Counted from the stretch's first letter, positions 34,774 through 43,391 are shown. The stretch: DNA of 64,000 nt from Argonema galeatum A003/A1 (GCF_023333595.1 NZ_JAIQZM010000026.1:1-64000); one strand, 5' to 3'. Program-made: numbers and translations. Notes: a model not told the origin generated them from the letters alone.

Positions 34774-34825
34774 AAACTCGGTAACTCCTGCGAAACCGGG
34801 TTTCTGGGAGTTCAGTTAATCTATT

Positions 34826-34902
34826 TGTAGGTTGGGTTGAGAAAAGCGAAACCCAACAACTTAGACTAATAAGTTGGGTTTCGTTCCTCAACCCAACCTA
34901 CA
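34826..34902. repeat. 77-base GTAGGTTGGGTT palindrome
   Basis: TGTAGGTTGGGTTGA at 34826 pairs with TCAACCCAACCTACA ending at 34902. A second inner stem GCGAAACCCAAC/AGTTGGGTTTCG lies around TTAGACTAATA. The outer half was also seen in many other cyanobacteria by memory. The short palindrome GAAACCGGGTTTC is just upstream (34792-34804). Confidence 0.8.
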
Positions 34903-34917
34903 TTGCTATCCCAACTT

Positions 34918-36249
34918 TTAACTTTTAATCCCTCTAAACCGTTCTTGCGCTGACTTAAACGCTTCTTTCATGACAGACTGAATTTGCTTGGGATCGGGTT
35001 TTTTACCTCCCATCAAATCACCGAAATAAACGCAAGCTCCTTCACCGAGTGCTAAAGTGTAGGCAGCAGCCCAGGAAGCCGCGATCGCACTCCCGAAAAC
35101 AGGTAAGAATTTGACCAACTCCCGTCCCACTGCTTGTGCTAAAAAGCCACCTGCGATCGCACTTACAACACCCCCAGCCTGAGATGGCGTCAGCGTCTGC
35201 CCGTATAATTTGCCCAACAGCCCCACCATCGATACTTGCAACGCAGTCAGCACAGGCATCGTAGCAAACGGCAGCGGTACAGCCGCCAACGCAGCTGCCA
35301 TAATGGAAAATGCCAAAATGTAACGGCGTCCGACATCTCGGTAGAGATTACCAATTTGGTTACCAGCTTCGTTATCCAATAACTGATAAATCGCACGCGC
35401 TTCAGCTTCTGGGAGTAAGTCAGCCAGAGAATCTCTCAGCGCCTCTAAGCCATAAAATACTGGCGTGTAGCTATCCTCTTCCAGAGTAAAGTCGATCGAC
35501 ACAGCGCGATCGCACAATCCCGTAAAAGCTTGTTGTATCGCCGCAAAAGCTCGATTGAGTTCCTCATAATCTGGTGGATAAACAGGATGATCCTCCGTAC
35601 CGGGAGGATAAACCTCATGCAAACAGGTAACCGCCAGCAGACAAGGAATATCTGGATACCGCAGACGCAGCTGCTGAACAATTTGTCGCAAAGTCTCGAT
35701 CGCAAAATCATTAATTTTGACAGTCACAATCAGAACTCTAGCACCGCGACTTTCCTTTTGCAGATCTCCAATCAATTCCTGAATAATTGTTTCAGTGTCC
35801 TGTTTGACATCCCCCAGTCCAACCGTATCTGTAAAAATCAGTAACGGCAAATCGTTGGAAGGATAAGCATAACGTTCCGTGTGTTGCGTATGAGGACGAA
35901 ATCCCTGACCCACAATCTGGGCCGAAACTCCCGTCAGTCCTCGTACAATCGAACTTTTTCCAGCCTGGGGCTTACCAATCAGCAGCGCTTCCGTCGTTGG
36001 CAATTCGGCGCGAACAGTCTCCAAAATCTCCGCCACGCGATCGTCGCTGACCCTAAACCAGTCTACCACCGTCTGGGCTATGCGATCGGCGGGTAACAGT
36101 CGCATCAAGCTCGTGGTTGCATTGTTCCAGACATCACCAATGGGGTTTGTCCGGGAATTATCTAACGCCCCAGTCTTCACCCCATCAGTAGGTTCGCTCA
36201 ATTGCGGAGAATCAGTCAATGGCTTCTCAGCATTATTTTCCTCAGTCAT
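34918..36249 (-). CDS. GTPase with C-terminal membrane domain (DUF697 type)
   Basis: A 443-residue protein: Asn/Thr-rich N-terminal tail, a G domain with G1 LLIGKPQAGKSSIVRGL (near 90-105), G3 FTDTVGLGD and a G4-like TCLHE, and a C-terminal hydrophobic part with repeated Ala/Gly-rich helices (IMAAALAAVPLPFA, VVSAIAGGFLAQAVGRELVKFLP). This architecture fits YcjX/Era-like GTPases with a DUF697 membrane region. The standard G4 NKxD is missing (TCLHE), so GTP specificity is uncertain. ATG 36249 is chosen. The upstream three residues are also possible. Confidence 0.75.
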   Translation of the reverse strand: MTEENNAEKPLTDSPQLSEPTDGVKTGALDNSRTNPIGDVWNNATTSLMRLLPADRIAQTVVDWFRVSDDRVAEILETVRAELPTTEALLIGKPQAGKSSIVRGLTGVSAQIVGQGFRPHTQHTERYAYPSNDLPLLIFTDTVGLGDVKQDTETIIQELIGDLQKESRGARVLIVTVKINDFAIETLRQIVQQLRLRYPDIPCLLAVTCLHEVYPPGTEDHPVYPPDYEELNRAFAAIQQAFTGLCDRAVSIDFTLEEDSYTPVFYGLEALRDSLADLLPEAEARAIYQLLDNEAGNQIGNLYRDVGRRYILAFSIMAAALAAVPLPFATMPVLTALQVSMVGLLGKLYGQTLTPSQAGGVVSAIAGGFLAQAVGRELVKFLPVFGSAIAASWAAAYTLALGEGACVYFGDLMGGKKPDPKQIQSVMKEAFKSAQERFRGIKS

Positions 36250-36325
36250 TCGCATCAAAAAGGACGGCAGACCCCATAAGGGGTGGATACTTTCTAATCT
36301 TATATTCTTTTATCTACAAAGCGGA

Positions 36326-36349
36326 AAAGCGGGGTTAAAACCCCGCTTT
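36326..36349 (-). terminator. 9-bp hairpin after the SulP region
   Basis: AAAGCGGGG (36326-36334) pairs with CCCCGCTTT (36341-36349) around TTAAAA. On the minus strand it lies between sulP and the GTPase gene. Confidence 0.45.
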
Positions 36350-36744
36350 CTCTTTTAATCCGATACTTACGATACTTATAAGTTGCCTGTTGTAGGTTCG
36401 GCAGTTTCCAATTAGGTGGTTTAGTTATCCCCTTTAGGGATTTCTATTCCATATTAACGCAAGTAGAAGTGGTAATTGTAAAATTTTCATTAAATTATGT
36501 CAAGTTCCCGTAAAGATGTTGTCGGGGTGCGATCGTAAGTATACTCAGCACGGTCACAGAACGAGCTTTTTTAACCCAGCAGTAGGGGCGAAGCATGACC
36601 GTATTAATTTGTTGGTTGAACCCAAAGATATTTACCGGAATGCTTCGCCCCTACAAATCAAAAATAACAGTTTGTGCCCGTGCGGAGTATAGCTGGTTGA
36701 AAAGAACCGTCCTCCTTGTCCTCCTTGTCCCCCTTTTGACTTTC
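36350..36744. repeat. Gene-free gap with a family B element and TTTTGAC heptamers
   Basis: 36592-36654 is a family B element: GTAGGGGCGAAGCAT and ATGCTTCGCCCCTAC form 15-bp terminal inverted repeats, with an inner GGTTGAACCCAAAGA. From about 36705 CCTTGTCC and TTTTGAC units are tandemly repeated into the end of the sulP gene. No remnant of a STAS domain was found in either strand by reading. Confidence 0.75.
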
Positions 36745-38133
36745 TTATCCCCCTTTTGACTTTTGACTTTTGACTTTTGACTTTCTCTGCCCCCAAACAT
36801 AGAGAACTGCGGCGGTAACAGTACCAACCAGAATTCCATTTTCAATTCCCAGCCCCAGTACTGCGAAAAACGTCACCAACAGCGAAGCAGCATCAGTTTT
36901 GTTATAGTTCCAAATATCTTTGATTGCGGCAATATCAATCAACTTCCAAACTGCCACAATAATAATTGCGGCGAGGGAAGTTTGCGGCAGAAAATAAAAC
37001 AAAGGCGTGCAAAACAGAACTGTGAGAGCAACTAATAGGGCAGAGATAATAGAAGCAAGACCCGTATTGGCACCAGCAACAAAATTCACCATCGAACGGC
37101 TTAAACCACCAGTCACTGGATAACCGCCAGTTACTGCTGCACCCAAATTAGCTACTCCCAGCGCTACCAATTCCTGATTGGCATCTACATTCTCGTGGCG
37201 AAAACTAGCTAAAGATTTGGCAATAGCAATACTCTCCATAAAACCCACAAAACTAATGGTAAGAGCAACAGGTAATAAAGCCTGCCAGAGGTTGGCATCT
37301 AAAGATGGCAAAGTGATCGGCGGTAAGCCTGTGGGAATTGTGCCGACAACTTTAACAGCAGCATTCTGATTTAATCTCAGTCCGTAAACCAGCAGCGTTC
37401 CTAAAATTATTACCAGTAAAGGTGCTATCTTGGTGGTAACCATTGTCAGACCATCAGATATTTTCCAGCGTTTAAGCTGCACTTCCAAAAAACTGTTGAA
37501 ATAAATTAAAATCACAATACTAACCAATCCAATACATAGAGTGACAAAATTTGTTTTGTTCGCTTGTTGGATGAGGTAAAACAATAACTTGTAAAATTTA
37601 TCGGTTTGGGGAATGGTAATTCCCATCAAATCTTTCAGTTGAGTAATAGCAATTACCAAAGCTGCTGCCTGAGTAAAACCAGATATGACCGAGTGGCTGA
37701 GAAAGTTGACCAAAAAACCAAGTCTGGTTAATCCCATTCCTAATTGAATGATCCCAACCAACATTGCCAGAGTTAACGCTAAAGCCAAATATTCTGGAGT
37801 ACCTCTGTCTGCTAATTTTTCCATACCAGTGGCAACCAGCAGGGATACCATAGCGACGGGGCCAACTGCCAAGGTGCGCGTCGAGCCGAGTAGGGGGTAG
37901 AGTATGAGGGGAAGAATGCTGGCGTAGAGCCCTACCTGGGGCGGCAAACCAGCCAGAAGGGAATAAGCCATACTCTGAGGCACTAGCATAATGGCGACAA
38001 TAACTGCTGCCATGAGGTCGCCGGGTAAGTCTTGTGGGGAATAATTGAGAAGCCACCCTAGAGAAGGCAGATAATGGCTTAAGTCGTTCTGTTCAACTTG
38101 TTTGGGAACTTCAGCAGCTTGTGGGTTGTTCAA
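36745..38133 (-). CDS. SulP-family anion transporter lacking STAS
   Basis: A polytopic transporter of the SulP/SLC26 family (sulfate, bicarbonate or other anion exchange or uptake). The signature LVPQSMAYSLLAGLPPQVGLYAS is near 55-77, SGFTQAAALVIAITQLKDL and the GGYPVTGGLSRSMVNFVAGANT region are intact, and about 12 hydrophobic segments are present. The chain ends at 462 residues with QRKSKVKSQKSKGG, encoded by TTTTGAC heptamers, directly after the last membrane helix. The usual C-terminal cytoplasmic STAS domain (about 100 residues) is missing. Substrate unknown. It is divergent from dxs. Confidence 0.88.
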   Translation of the reverse strand: MNNPQAAEVPKQVEQNDLSHYLPSLGWLLNYSPQDLPGDLMAAVIVAIMLVPQSMAYSLLAGLPPQVGLYASILPLILYPLLGSTRTLAVGPVAMVSLLVATGMEKLADRGTPEYLALALTLAMLVGIIQLGMGLTRLGFLVNFLSHSVISGFTQAAALVIAITQLKDLMGITIPQTDKFYKLLFYLIQQANKTNFVTLCIGLVSIVILIYFNSFLEVQLKRWKISDGLTMVTTKIAPLLVIILGTLLVYGLRLNQNAAVKVVGTIPTGLPPITLPSLDANLWQALLPVALTISFVGFMESIAIAKSLASFRHENVDANQELVALGVANLGAAVTGGYPVTGGLSRSMVNFVAGANTGLASIISALLVALTVLFCTPLFYFLPQTSLAAIIIVAVWKLIDIAAIKDIWNYNKTDAASLLVTFFAVLGLGIENGILVGTVTAAVLYVWGQRKSKVKSQKSKGG

Positions 38134-38249
38134 TTTTCGTTAGCGATAGTATCTTAAGCATTATTACTCACCGAGAAGAAAGAAAGATTAAATCCTATAA
38201 AGTGAAAAAGGTAAAAATAGTTTAATAATCCTCAAGAGAGAACCCCAGT

Positions 38250-40157
38250 ATGCACCTGAGTGAAGTCACCCATCCAAACCAGTTGCACGGTCTTTCGATT
38301 CATCAGCTCAAGCAAATTGCCCGTCAAATCCGGGAAAAGCATCTGCAAACCGTGGCAACCAGCGGTGGACACCTTGGGCCTGGTTTGGGAGTAGTGGAAC
38401 TGACTCTAGGGCTTTATCAAACCCTAGATCTCGATCGCGATAAAGTGATCTGGGATGTGGGTCACCAAGCCTATCCTCATAAGATCATCACAGGTCGCTA
38501 CAGTCGCTTCCACACGCTACGCCAGAAAAACGGCATTGCCGGTTATCTCAAGCGCTGTGAGAGCAATTTTGACCATTTTGGAGCCGGACACGCCTCCACG
38601 AGTATCTCAGCAGCCTTGGGCATGGCTCTGGCGCGGGATATGAAAGGCGATAACTTTAAGGTGGTGGCGGTAATTGGCGATGGTGCGATGACGGGCGGGA
38701 TGGCGCTAGAGGCGATCAACCACGCCGGTCATTTGCCCAAAACCAACTTGCTGGTAGTCCTCAACGACAACGAAATGTCGATTTCGCCCAATGTCGGTGC
38801 GATTCCCCGCTACCTGAACAAAATGCGCCTTTCTCCGCCAGTGCAATTTATCACTGATAACTTAGAGGAACAATTCAAGCATCTTCCTTTTGTCGGCGAA
38901 TCTCTGTCTCCAGAATTGGCACGCATCAAAGAAGGGATGAAGCGTTTAGCAGTTCCCAAAGTTGGCGCGGTGTTTGAAGAGTTGGGCTTTACCTACATGG
39001 GGCCGGTGGACGGTCACAATCTGGAAGAACTGATTGCTACCTTTAAGGAAGCGCATCAGCATTCTGGCCCAGTGCTGCTTCACGTGGCAACAATGAAAGG
39101 CAAAGGATATGAAATTGCCGAAAAAGATCAGGTTGGCTATCATGCTCAAAGCCCTTTCAACCTCGCTACTGGTAAACCAATTCCCGCTAGTTCGCCCAAA
39201 CCTCCTGCTTACTCAAAAGTGTTTGCCCACACTTTAGTTAAACTAGCAGAAAATAATCCCAAAATTGTCGGTATTACTGCGGCGATGGCAACGGGAACTG
39301 GTCTGGATAAATTGCAAGTTAAATTACCCAAGCAATACATTGATGTGGGTATTGCGGAACAGCACGCTGTTACTTTGGCAGCTGGTTTAGCTTGTGAGGG
39401 AATGCGTCCCTTAGTGGCAATTTATTCCACTTTTCTACAACGCGGCTATGACCAGATTATTCACGATGTTTGCATTCAAAATTTGCCCGTCTTTTTCTGT
39501 TTAGATCGGGCCGGTATTGTCGGTGCTGATGGCCCAACGCACCAAGGGATGTACGATATTTCTTATCTGCGCTGTATTCCGAATATGGTGCTGATGGCTC
39601 CGAAAGATGAGGCAGAATTACAGCAGATGGTAGTGACGGGGATTAATTACACTGATGGCCCGATCGCAATGCGCTATCCTCGCGGCAACGGTTACGGTGT
39701 ACCCTTGATGGAGGAAGGTTGGGAAGGTTTGCCGATCGGGAAAGCAGAAATTCTCCGTTCTGGCGATGATGTACTGATCTTAGGTTATGGTTCGATGGTT
39801 TATCCCGCAATGCAAGCGGCGGAAATTCTCAGCGAACACGGTATCGAAGCAACTGTAATTAATGCGCGGTTTGCCAAACCGATCGATACTGAGTTAATTG
39901 CACCTTTGGCTAAACAAATCGGTCGCGTTGTTACCCTGGAAGAAGGCTGCATTATGGGCGGCTTTGGTTCGGCGGTGATGGAAAGTTTGATGGAAAATGA
40001 TGTAGTTGTGCCAGTCAAACGTATTGGCGTACCGGACATTTTAGTCGATCATGCCGAGCCAAAAGAGTCTTTTGCCGAGCTTGGTTTGACACCTGCTCAA
40101 ATTGGCGATCGCATTCGCAGCGCTTTCTTTAGCAAGCAACCTTCTGCGGTTAGTTAA
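38250..40157 (+). CDS. dxs: 1-deoxy-D-xylulose-5-phosphate synthase
   Basis: Thiamine-diphosphate enzyme condensing pyruvate and glyceraldehyde 3-phosphate, the first step of the MEP isoprenoid pathway that feeds carotenoids and chlorophyll side chains. Motifs: SGGHLGPGLGVVELTLGL, WDVGHQAYPHKIITGR, the ThDP site GDGAMTGGMALEAINHAG (near 150), DNEMSISPNVGA, the transketolase-type FLQRGYDQIIHDV, HQGMYDISYLR and AMRYPRGNGYG. Length 635 is normal. The start is ATG 38250, where the family N-terminus LSEVTHPNQL begins. Single gene. Confidence 0.95.
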   Translation: MHLSEVTHPNQLHGLSIHQLKQIARQIREKHLQTVATSGGHLGPGLGVVELTLGLYQTLDLDRDKVIWDVGHQAYPHKIITGRYSRFHTLRQKNGIAGYLKRCESNFDHFGAGHASTSISAALGMALARDMKGDNFKVVAVIGDGAMTGGMALEAINHAGHLPKTNLLVVLNDNEMSISPNVGAIPRYLNKMRLSPPVQFITDNLEEQFKHLPFVGESLSPELARIKEGMKRLAVPKVGAVFEELGFTYMGPVDGHNLEELIATFKEAHQHSGPVLLHVATMKGKGYEIAEKDQVGYHAQSPFNLATGKPIPASSPKPPAYSKVFAHTLVKLAENNPKIVGITAAMATGTGLDKLQVKLPKQYIDVGIAEQHAVTLAAGLACEGMRPLVAIYSTFLQRGYDQIIHDVCIQNLPVFFCLDRAGIVGADGPTHQGMYDISYLRCIPNMVLMAPKDEAELQQMVVTGINYTDGPIAMRYPRGNGYGVPLMEEGWEGLPIGKAEILRSGDDVLILGYGSMVYPAMQAAEILSEHGIEATVINARFAKPIDTELIAPLAKQIGRVVTLEEGCIMGGFGSAVMESLMENDVVVPVKRIGVPDILVDHAEPKESFAELGLTPAQIGDRIRSAFFSKQPSAVS

Positions 40158-40270
40158 TTTGTCAGGTTTTAACCGCAGATAAACCTGGATGAACGCCGAT
40201 AATTATGTGTGTTTGTTTGTGTTTGTCTGCGGTTATTTTTCCATTCCAAATCAACGAAACACTTACGTTT

Positions 40271-40609
40271 ATGAATCCAGGTTTAATAGCTGTATTACTT
40301 TTGCTATTCTTCAGCCCATTTTTATTGATTAGCTATCAGACATTAATCAAATTGGGCTTGATCTGGAAGTTACTTTTACTACCAATAGCTTGGTTGGTTG
40401 GGCTGTTAATTGGGGTGATATCTGGAATTTTTCTTACTAAACTACTTGAGTGGTGGAGTAATTACAATCAGCCACCTTCAGAATCAGGGTCAATGGGTGG
40501 AATAGCATGGCTTGGTATATGGTTGATTGTAACATTGATCCTGAGTGTCTTTTCTACTGCCATCTCTACTTGTCTGACTGCAAAGTTCTTTTTAATAATT
40601 GGTTTTTGA
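40271..40609 (+). CDS. Small membrane protein
   Basis: A 112-residue protein with about three hydrophobic helices (residues 4-23, 33-56, 78-104) and a short polar loop with NQPPSESGSMGG. No family recognised. I start at ATG 40271, since the 22 residues read upstream (MCVCLCLSAV...) derive from a gap repeat. It lies between dxs and a DUF433/DUF5615 pair and may be expressed from the dxs transcript. Confidence 0.6.
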   Translation: MNPGLIAVLLLLFFSPFLLISYQTLIKLGLIWKLLLLPIAWLVGLLIGVISGIFLTKLLEWWSNYNQPPSESGSMGGIAWLGIWLIVTLILSVFSTAISTCLTAKFFLIIGF

Positions 40610-40646
40610 TGGTGTGCTATAATTAAAATATCAATAAGTTTGTCAA

Positions 40647-40883
40647 ATGTCTATGAGTTATCGCAACATCATTACTATTGAGCCAGGTAAACGTGGCGGT
40701 AAGCCTTGTATCAGACGAATGCGGATTACAGTATACGATGTTTTGGGCTGGTTAGCAGCTGGTATGTCTGTGGCAGAAATTTTAGATGACTTCCCAGAAT
40801 TGACAGAAGAAGATATTAAAGCTTGTCTGGAATTTGCAGCGGATAGAGAACGTCGTTTGATTGCTATAGTGGGCGAAACTTGA
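40647..40883 (+). CDS. DUF433 antitoxin candidate (second pair)
   Basis: A 78-residue DUF433 protein: ITIEPGKRGGKPCIRRMRIT, YDVLGWLAAGMSVAEILDDF, PELTEEDIKACLEFAADRERR. It lacks the extra N-terminal segment of the copy at 25572 and is of a different subgroup. Its stop overlaps the TTG start of the next gene by four bases (TTGA), which signals translational coupling. Confidence 0.85.
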   Translation: MSMSYRNIITIEPGKRGGKPCIRRMRITVYDVLGWLAAGMSVAEILDDFPELTEEDIKACLEFAADRERRLIAIVGET

Positions 40884-41212
40884 AACTACTATTTGACCAA
40901 AACTTAAGTCGGAAATTAGTAACTCGGTTAGCTGATATCTTCCAAAATGCTAGCCATGTTCAGTTTCATGCGCTGACAGATGCAGACGATAGCGAGATTT
41001 GGGAGTTTGCGAAAATTGAAGGATTTTGTATTGTTACTCAGGATGCTGACTTTGCAGAAAGGAGTCGTCTTTACGGTTCACCACCAAAAGTAATTTGGCT
41101 GCGGTGTGGTAATACACCGACAAGCAACGTAGAAGCAATACTTCGATCTGGGGCAGAGGCAATTCAAGAACTTATGAGTAGTGCGATTTTGGATTGTCTT
41201 GAGCTTTACTGA
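40880..41212 (+). CDS. DUF5615 PIN-like toxin candidate (second pair)
   Basis: A 110-residue PIN-like protein: KLLFDQNLSRKLVTRLADIF (first acidic site), DADDSEIWEFAKIEGFCIVT (middle), QDADFAERSRLYGSPPKVIW (second acidic site). TTG start within the DUF433 stop. It has little identity to the protein at 25227, so the two pairs are separate lineages and not a local duplication. Confidence 0.83.
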   Translation: MKLLFDQNLSRKLVTRLADIFQNASHVQFHALTDADDSEIWEFAKIEGFCIVTQDADFAERSRLYGSPPKVIWLRCGNTPTSNVEAILRSGAEAIQELMSSAILDCLELY

Positions 41213-41280
41213 TCGCCAATTTTCCAATCAAATAAATGGTTTAAAAACTCGCTTTTGACTAAATAGAGGCAAAGAAAACC

Positions 41281-41451
41281 CTAATTAACTTTCCTCTCAA
41301 TATCCATCCCAGATAGCGGTTTACAATCTACAAAACTGACTGAATCTGGATCGAGAAAACCAGATATCGCCATTTCTAACACAGCCTCTACCGGATATTC
41401 AATTTCTATTGAGTACGCAATCAACGCCTGCTTAATTTTATTGGGAAGTTC
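41281..41451 (-). pseudogene. 5'-truncated small conserved protein cut by a family B element
   Basis: An open frame without a start codon reads ELPNKIKQALIAYSIEIEYP, VEAVLEMAISGFLDPDSVSF, then VDCKPLSGMDIERKVN and stop. It looks like the C-terminal two thirds of a small cyanobacterial protein seen in many genomes (recognised from memory, no function known). The frame starts exactly where the family B repeat (41452-41517) begins and runs into a stop within it, so the N-terminal part was lost or displaced at the repeat boundary. Confidence 0.5.
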
Positions 41452-41517
41452 TGTAGGGACACGGCACGATTAAGCTTATTCCTTTACCCAAAATATCTCG
41501 GATGCCGTGTCCCTACA
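41452..41517. repeat. Family B element (GTAGGGAC variant)
   Basis: TGTAGGGACACGGCA (41452-41466) and TGCCGTGTCCCTACA (to 41517) are exact 15-bp terminal inverted repeats. Both ends carry GGACACGG in place of GGGGCG, another double-sided change. The centre CCTTTACCCAAAATATCTCG matches the degenerate copy at 20051. Confidence 0.85.
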
Positions 41518-41548
41518 TACTTGTCTCTTAGGAGGACTTTCGCTATTA

Positions 41549-41572
41549 GCCCGGAGGTTAAAACCTCCGGGC
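41549..41572. terminator. 10-bp GC-rich hairpin
   Basis: GCCCGGAGGT (41549-41558) pairs with ACCTCCGGGC (41563-41572) around TAAA. Isolated in a gene-free gap. It could be a repeat or a terminator. Confidence 0.4.
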
Positions 41573-41595
41573 GGGCTTGTCTGCTAAATAGATAA

Positions 41596-41805
41596 ATTTT
41601 TACCACAGATGAACACAGATGAACACAGATGAACACAGATGTAAGCGTCGTCTTAAGGTGGGGAATACAGAGATTTTATCGAAGGATTTTACCCAACCGA
41701 TGCTACCAAACAAAAGATATATCCAATTTTATTTATGTACCTGACAATAAATCTTAATCTACATCTGTGTTCATCTGTGTTTATCTGTCTTTCATCTGTG
41801 GTAAA
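41596..41805. repeat. 210-base element with ACAGATGAAC tandem ends
   Basis: The left end has TTTTTACCACAGATGAACAC and further ACAGATGAAC units of exact 10-base period. The right end is the inverted form (CATCTGTGTTCATCTGTGTT to CATCTGTGGTAAAAAA). Similar TCATCTGCG units lie at 56285-56345. The 110 bases between the ends have no ORF. Confidence 0.75.
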
Positions 41806-41809
41806 AAAA

Positions 41810-41851
41810 GGTAAGTTGTTGCGCTTTAGCGCTAAAGCGCAACAACCTACC
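41810..41851. repeat. Palindromic hairpin repeat, family A (loopless copy)
   Basis: GTTGTTGCGCTTTAGC (41815-41830) is followed at once by its exact complement (41831-41846), so the stem has no separate loop. The outer GGTAA/CTACC has one mismatch. Confidence 0.88.
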
Positions 41852-41911
41852 CATTACCTTTCAGATAGACTCCAAATGCGAGATAATAAACTAAGCGATT
41901 TAATTTAAACC

Positions 41912-42973
41912 ATGACATCTACTACTTCCCCAGTTTATCCAGTTATTTGGCAAGATGACCGCGTTTTACTCATTGAGCAAAATCGTCTACCAACTGAATA
42001 CACTTTTGTCGAAATTACCTGCTGCGATGATATGGCGCACGCGATCAAAACGATGATTGTACGCGGCGCACCAGCTATCGGCGTAGCAGCAGCTTACGGG
42101 ATGTACTTGGGTGCAAGAGATATTCAAACGGAAAGCAGAGATGAGTTTTTGAATCAGTTGGAAAAAATTGGCGAAACTTTGGCGCAAACTCGTCCGACTG
42201 CTGTTAATTTGTTTTGGGCAATTCAGAGAATGTTGAATACTGCCCGTCAAACTTTGGGGCCAGTAGAATATCTGAAAAGCCTTTTATTAGAAACGGCGAA
42301 AACTATCAACGCAGACGATATCAAAACTTGCCAGACAATTGGCGATAAAGGTTTGGAAGTTTTACCAGCTAATCCCGAAAAGCTGACTATTTTAACTCAC
42401 TGCAATGCGGGTGCTTTGGCAACTGCTGGCTACGGTACGGCTTTGGGGGTGGTGCGTTCCGCCTGGAAATCTGGACGTTTGGAACGGGTATATGCTGATG
42501 AAACTCGTCCCCGTTTGCAAGGGGCAAAACTAACAGCTTGGGAATGCGTACAAGAAGGTATTCCTGTTACTTTAATCACCGATAATATGGCGGCTCATTG
42601 TATGCAGCGTGGTTTGATTCATGCTGTGGTTGTGGGTGCTGATAGAATTGCCGCGAATGGCGATACTGCTAATAAGATTGGTACTTACAGTTTAGCACTT
42701 GTGGCGAAAGCGCACAAGGTTCCTTTCTTTGTTGCGGCTCCTCTTTCTACGATCGATTTTTCGATTAGTAATGGCAGTAAAATTCCGATTGAAGAACGAG
42801 ATCCCACTGAAATTTACAAGGTGGGAAATACGATGTTAACCGCAGAGGGTGTAGAGTTTTACAACCCAGCCTTTGATGTGACGCCTGCTGAATTGATTAC
42901 GGCCATTATAACAGAATATGGCGCAGTCGCTCCCGCTGAGTTACAACAGTTTCAGGTGAAACAAGTAGTTTAG
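41912..42973 (+). CDS. mtnA: S-methyl-5-thioribose-1-phosphate isomerase
   Basis: Converts methylthioribose 1-phosphate to methylthioribulose 1-phosphate in methionine salvage. Related to eIF2B subunits. Family motifs: MIVRGAPAIGVAAAYGMYLG (near 48-67), THCNAGALATAGYGTALGV (with the catalytic Cys, near 168), YADETRPRLQGAKLTAWE, VVVGADRIAANGDTANKIGTY (catalytic Asp near 240) and PFFVAAPLSTID. Length 353 is normal. No other salvage gene is seen in the window. Confidence 0.93.
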   Translation: MTSTTSPVYPVIWQDDRVLLIEQNRLPTEYTFVEITCCDDMAHAIKTMIVRGAPAIGVAAAYGMYLGARDIQTESRDEFLNQLEKIGETLAQTRPTAVNLFWAIQRMLNTARQTLGPVEYLKSLLLETAKTINADDIKTCQTIGDKGLEVLPANPEKLTILTHCNAGALATAGYGTALGVVRSAWKSGRLERVYADETRPRLQGAKLTAWECVQEGIPVTLITDNMAAHCMQRGLIHAVVVGADRIAANGDTANKIGTYSLALVAKAHKVPFFVAAPLSTIDFSISNGSKIPIEERDPTEIYKVGNTMLTAEGVEFYNPAFDVTPAELITAIITEYGAVAPAELQQFQVKQVV

Positions 42974-42985
42974 TTGATAGTTCAT

Positions 42986-43029
42986 AGTTGATAGTTCATC
43001 GATATAGCTATGAACTATCAACTATTTTT
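42986..43029 (+). terminator. Intrinsic terminator of mtnA
   Basis: AGTTGATAGTTCAT (42986-42999) pairs with ATGAACTATCAACT (43010-43023), followed by ATTTTT. A second AGTTGATAGTTCAT just upstream gives an alternative left arm. Confidence 0.75.
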
Positions 43030-43088
43030 ATTGCACAGCAGGATGCTGCTATACGCCGATTGTGGTAACAACTAAAAAGACTAATTAT

Positions 43089-43144
43089 AGCTAGGGGCTA
43101 GGGGCTAGGGGCTAGGGGCTAGGGAAGAGGGAAGAGGGAAAAGG
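43089..43144. repeat. CTAGGGG heptamer tract
   Basis: Five tandem GCTAGGG units followed by AGAGGGA units. The same heptamer type occurs at 24662-24700 and 49418-49530 (as CCCTAGT/CCCCAGT). Confidence 0.85.
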
Positions 43145-43241
43145 TTACTCCGTAAGGGATTTGGAAAATAAGTAAGAGTTGGAGTTGCCCTAACCGCCTT
43201 GGCGGTTGCTATATTACCCTGTAGTAGGTAAAAATTGAGAA

Positions 43242-43358
43242 TCGATGAGAAGTCGATGAGAAGTCGAAGAAGTCAATGAAAAGTCAATGAAAAGTCGATC
43301 GTAACTCGAAGAAGTCAGTCGAGAACTCGAATAGTCACCGTCTTTAATAGAAGGTGAC
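43242..43358 (+). promoter_or_regulatory. Direct-repeat operator array before the PEP-CTERM gene
   Basis: AAGTCGATGAG/AAGTCAATGAA-type units place the dinucleotide TC at 43242, 43253, 43264, 43273, 43284, 43295, 43306, 43315, 43319, 43327 and 43335, mostly 11 bases apart (one helix turn). The last part (TCGAAGAAGTCAGTCGAG onward) is followed by CTTTAATAGAAGGT, a -10-like element. The same spacing precedes the pilin gene (44212-44270). A response-regulator binding array is inferred. Confidence 0.6.
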
Positions 43359-43391
43359 AGATCAACAGGTAGTTTTTTTTGGAGAATTTTT

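Noticed and set aside
36484..36540. A 13-codon frame (MSSSRKDVVGVRS) with a good ATG.
   Set aside because: Too short, no ribosome site, no known peptide.
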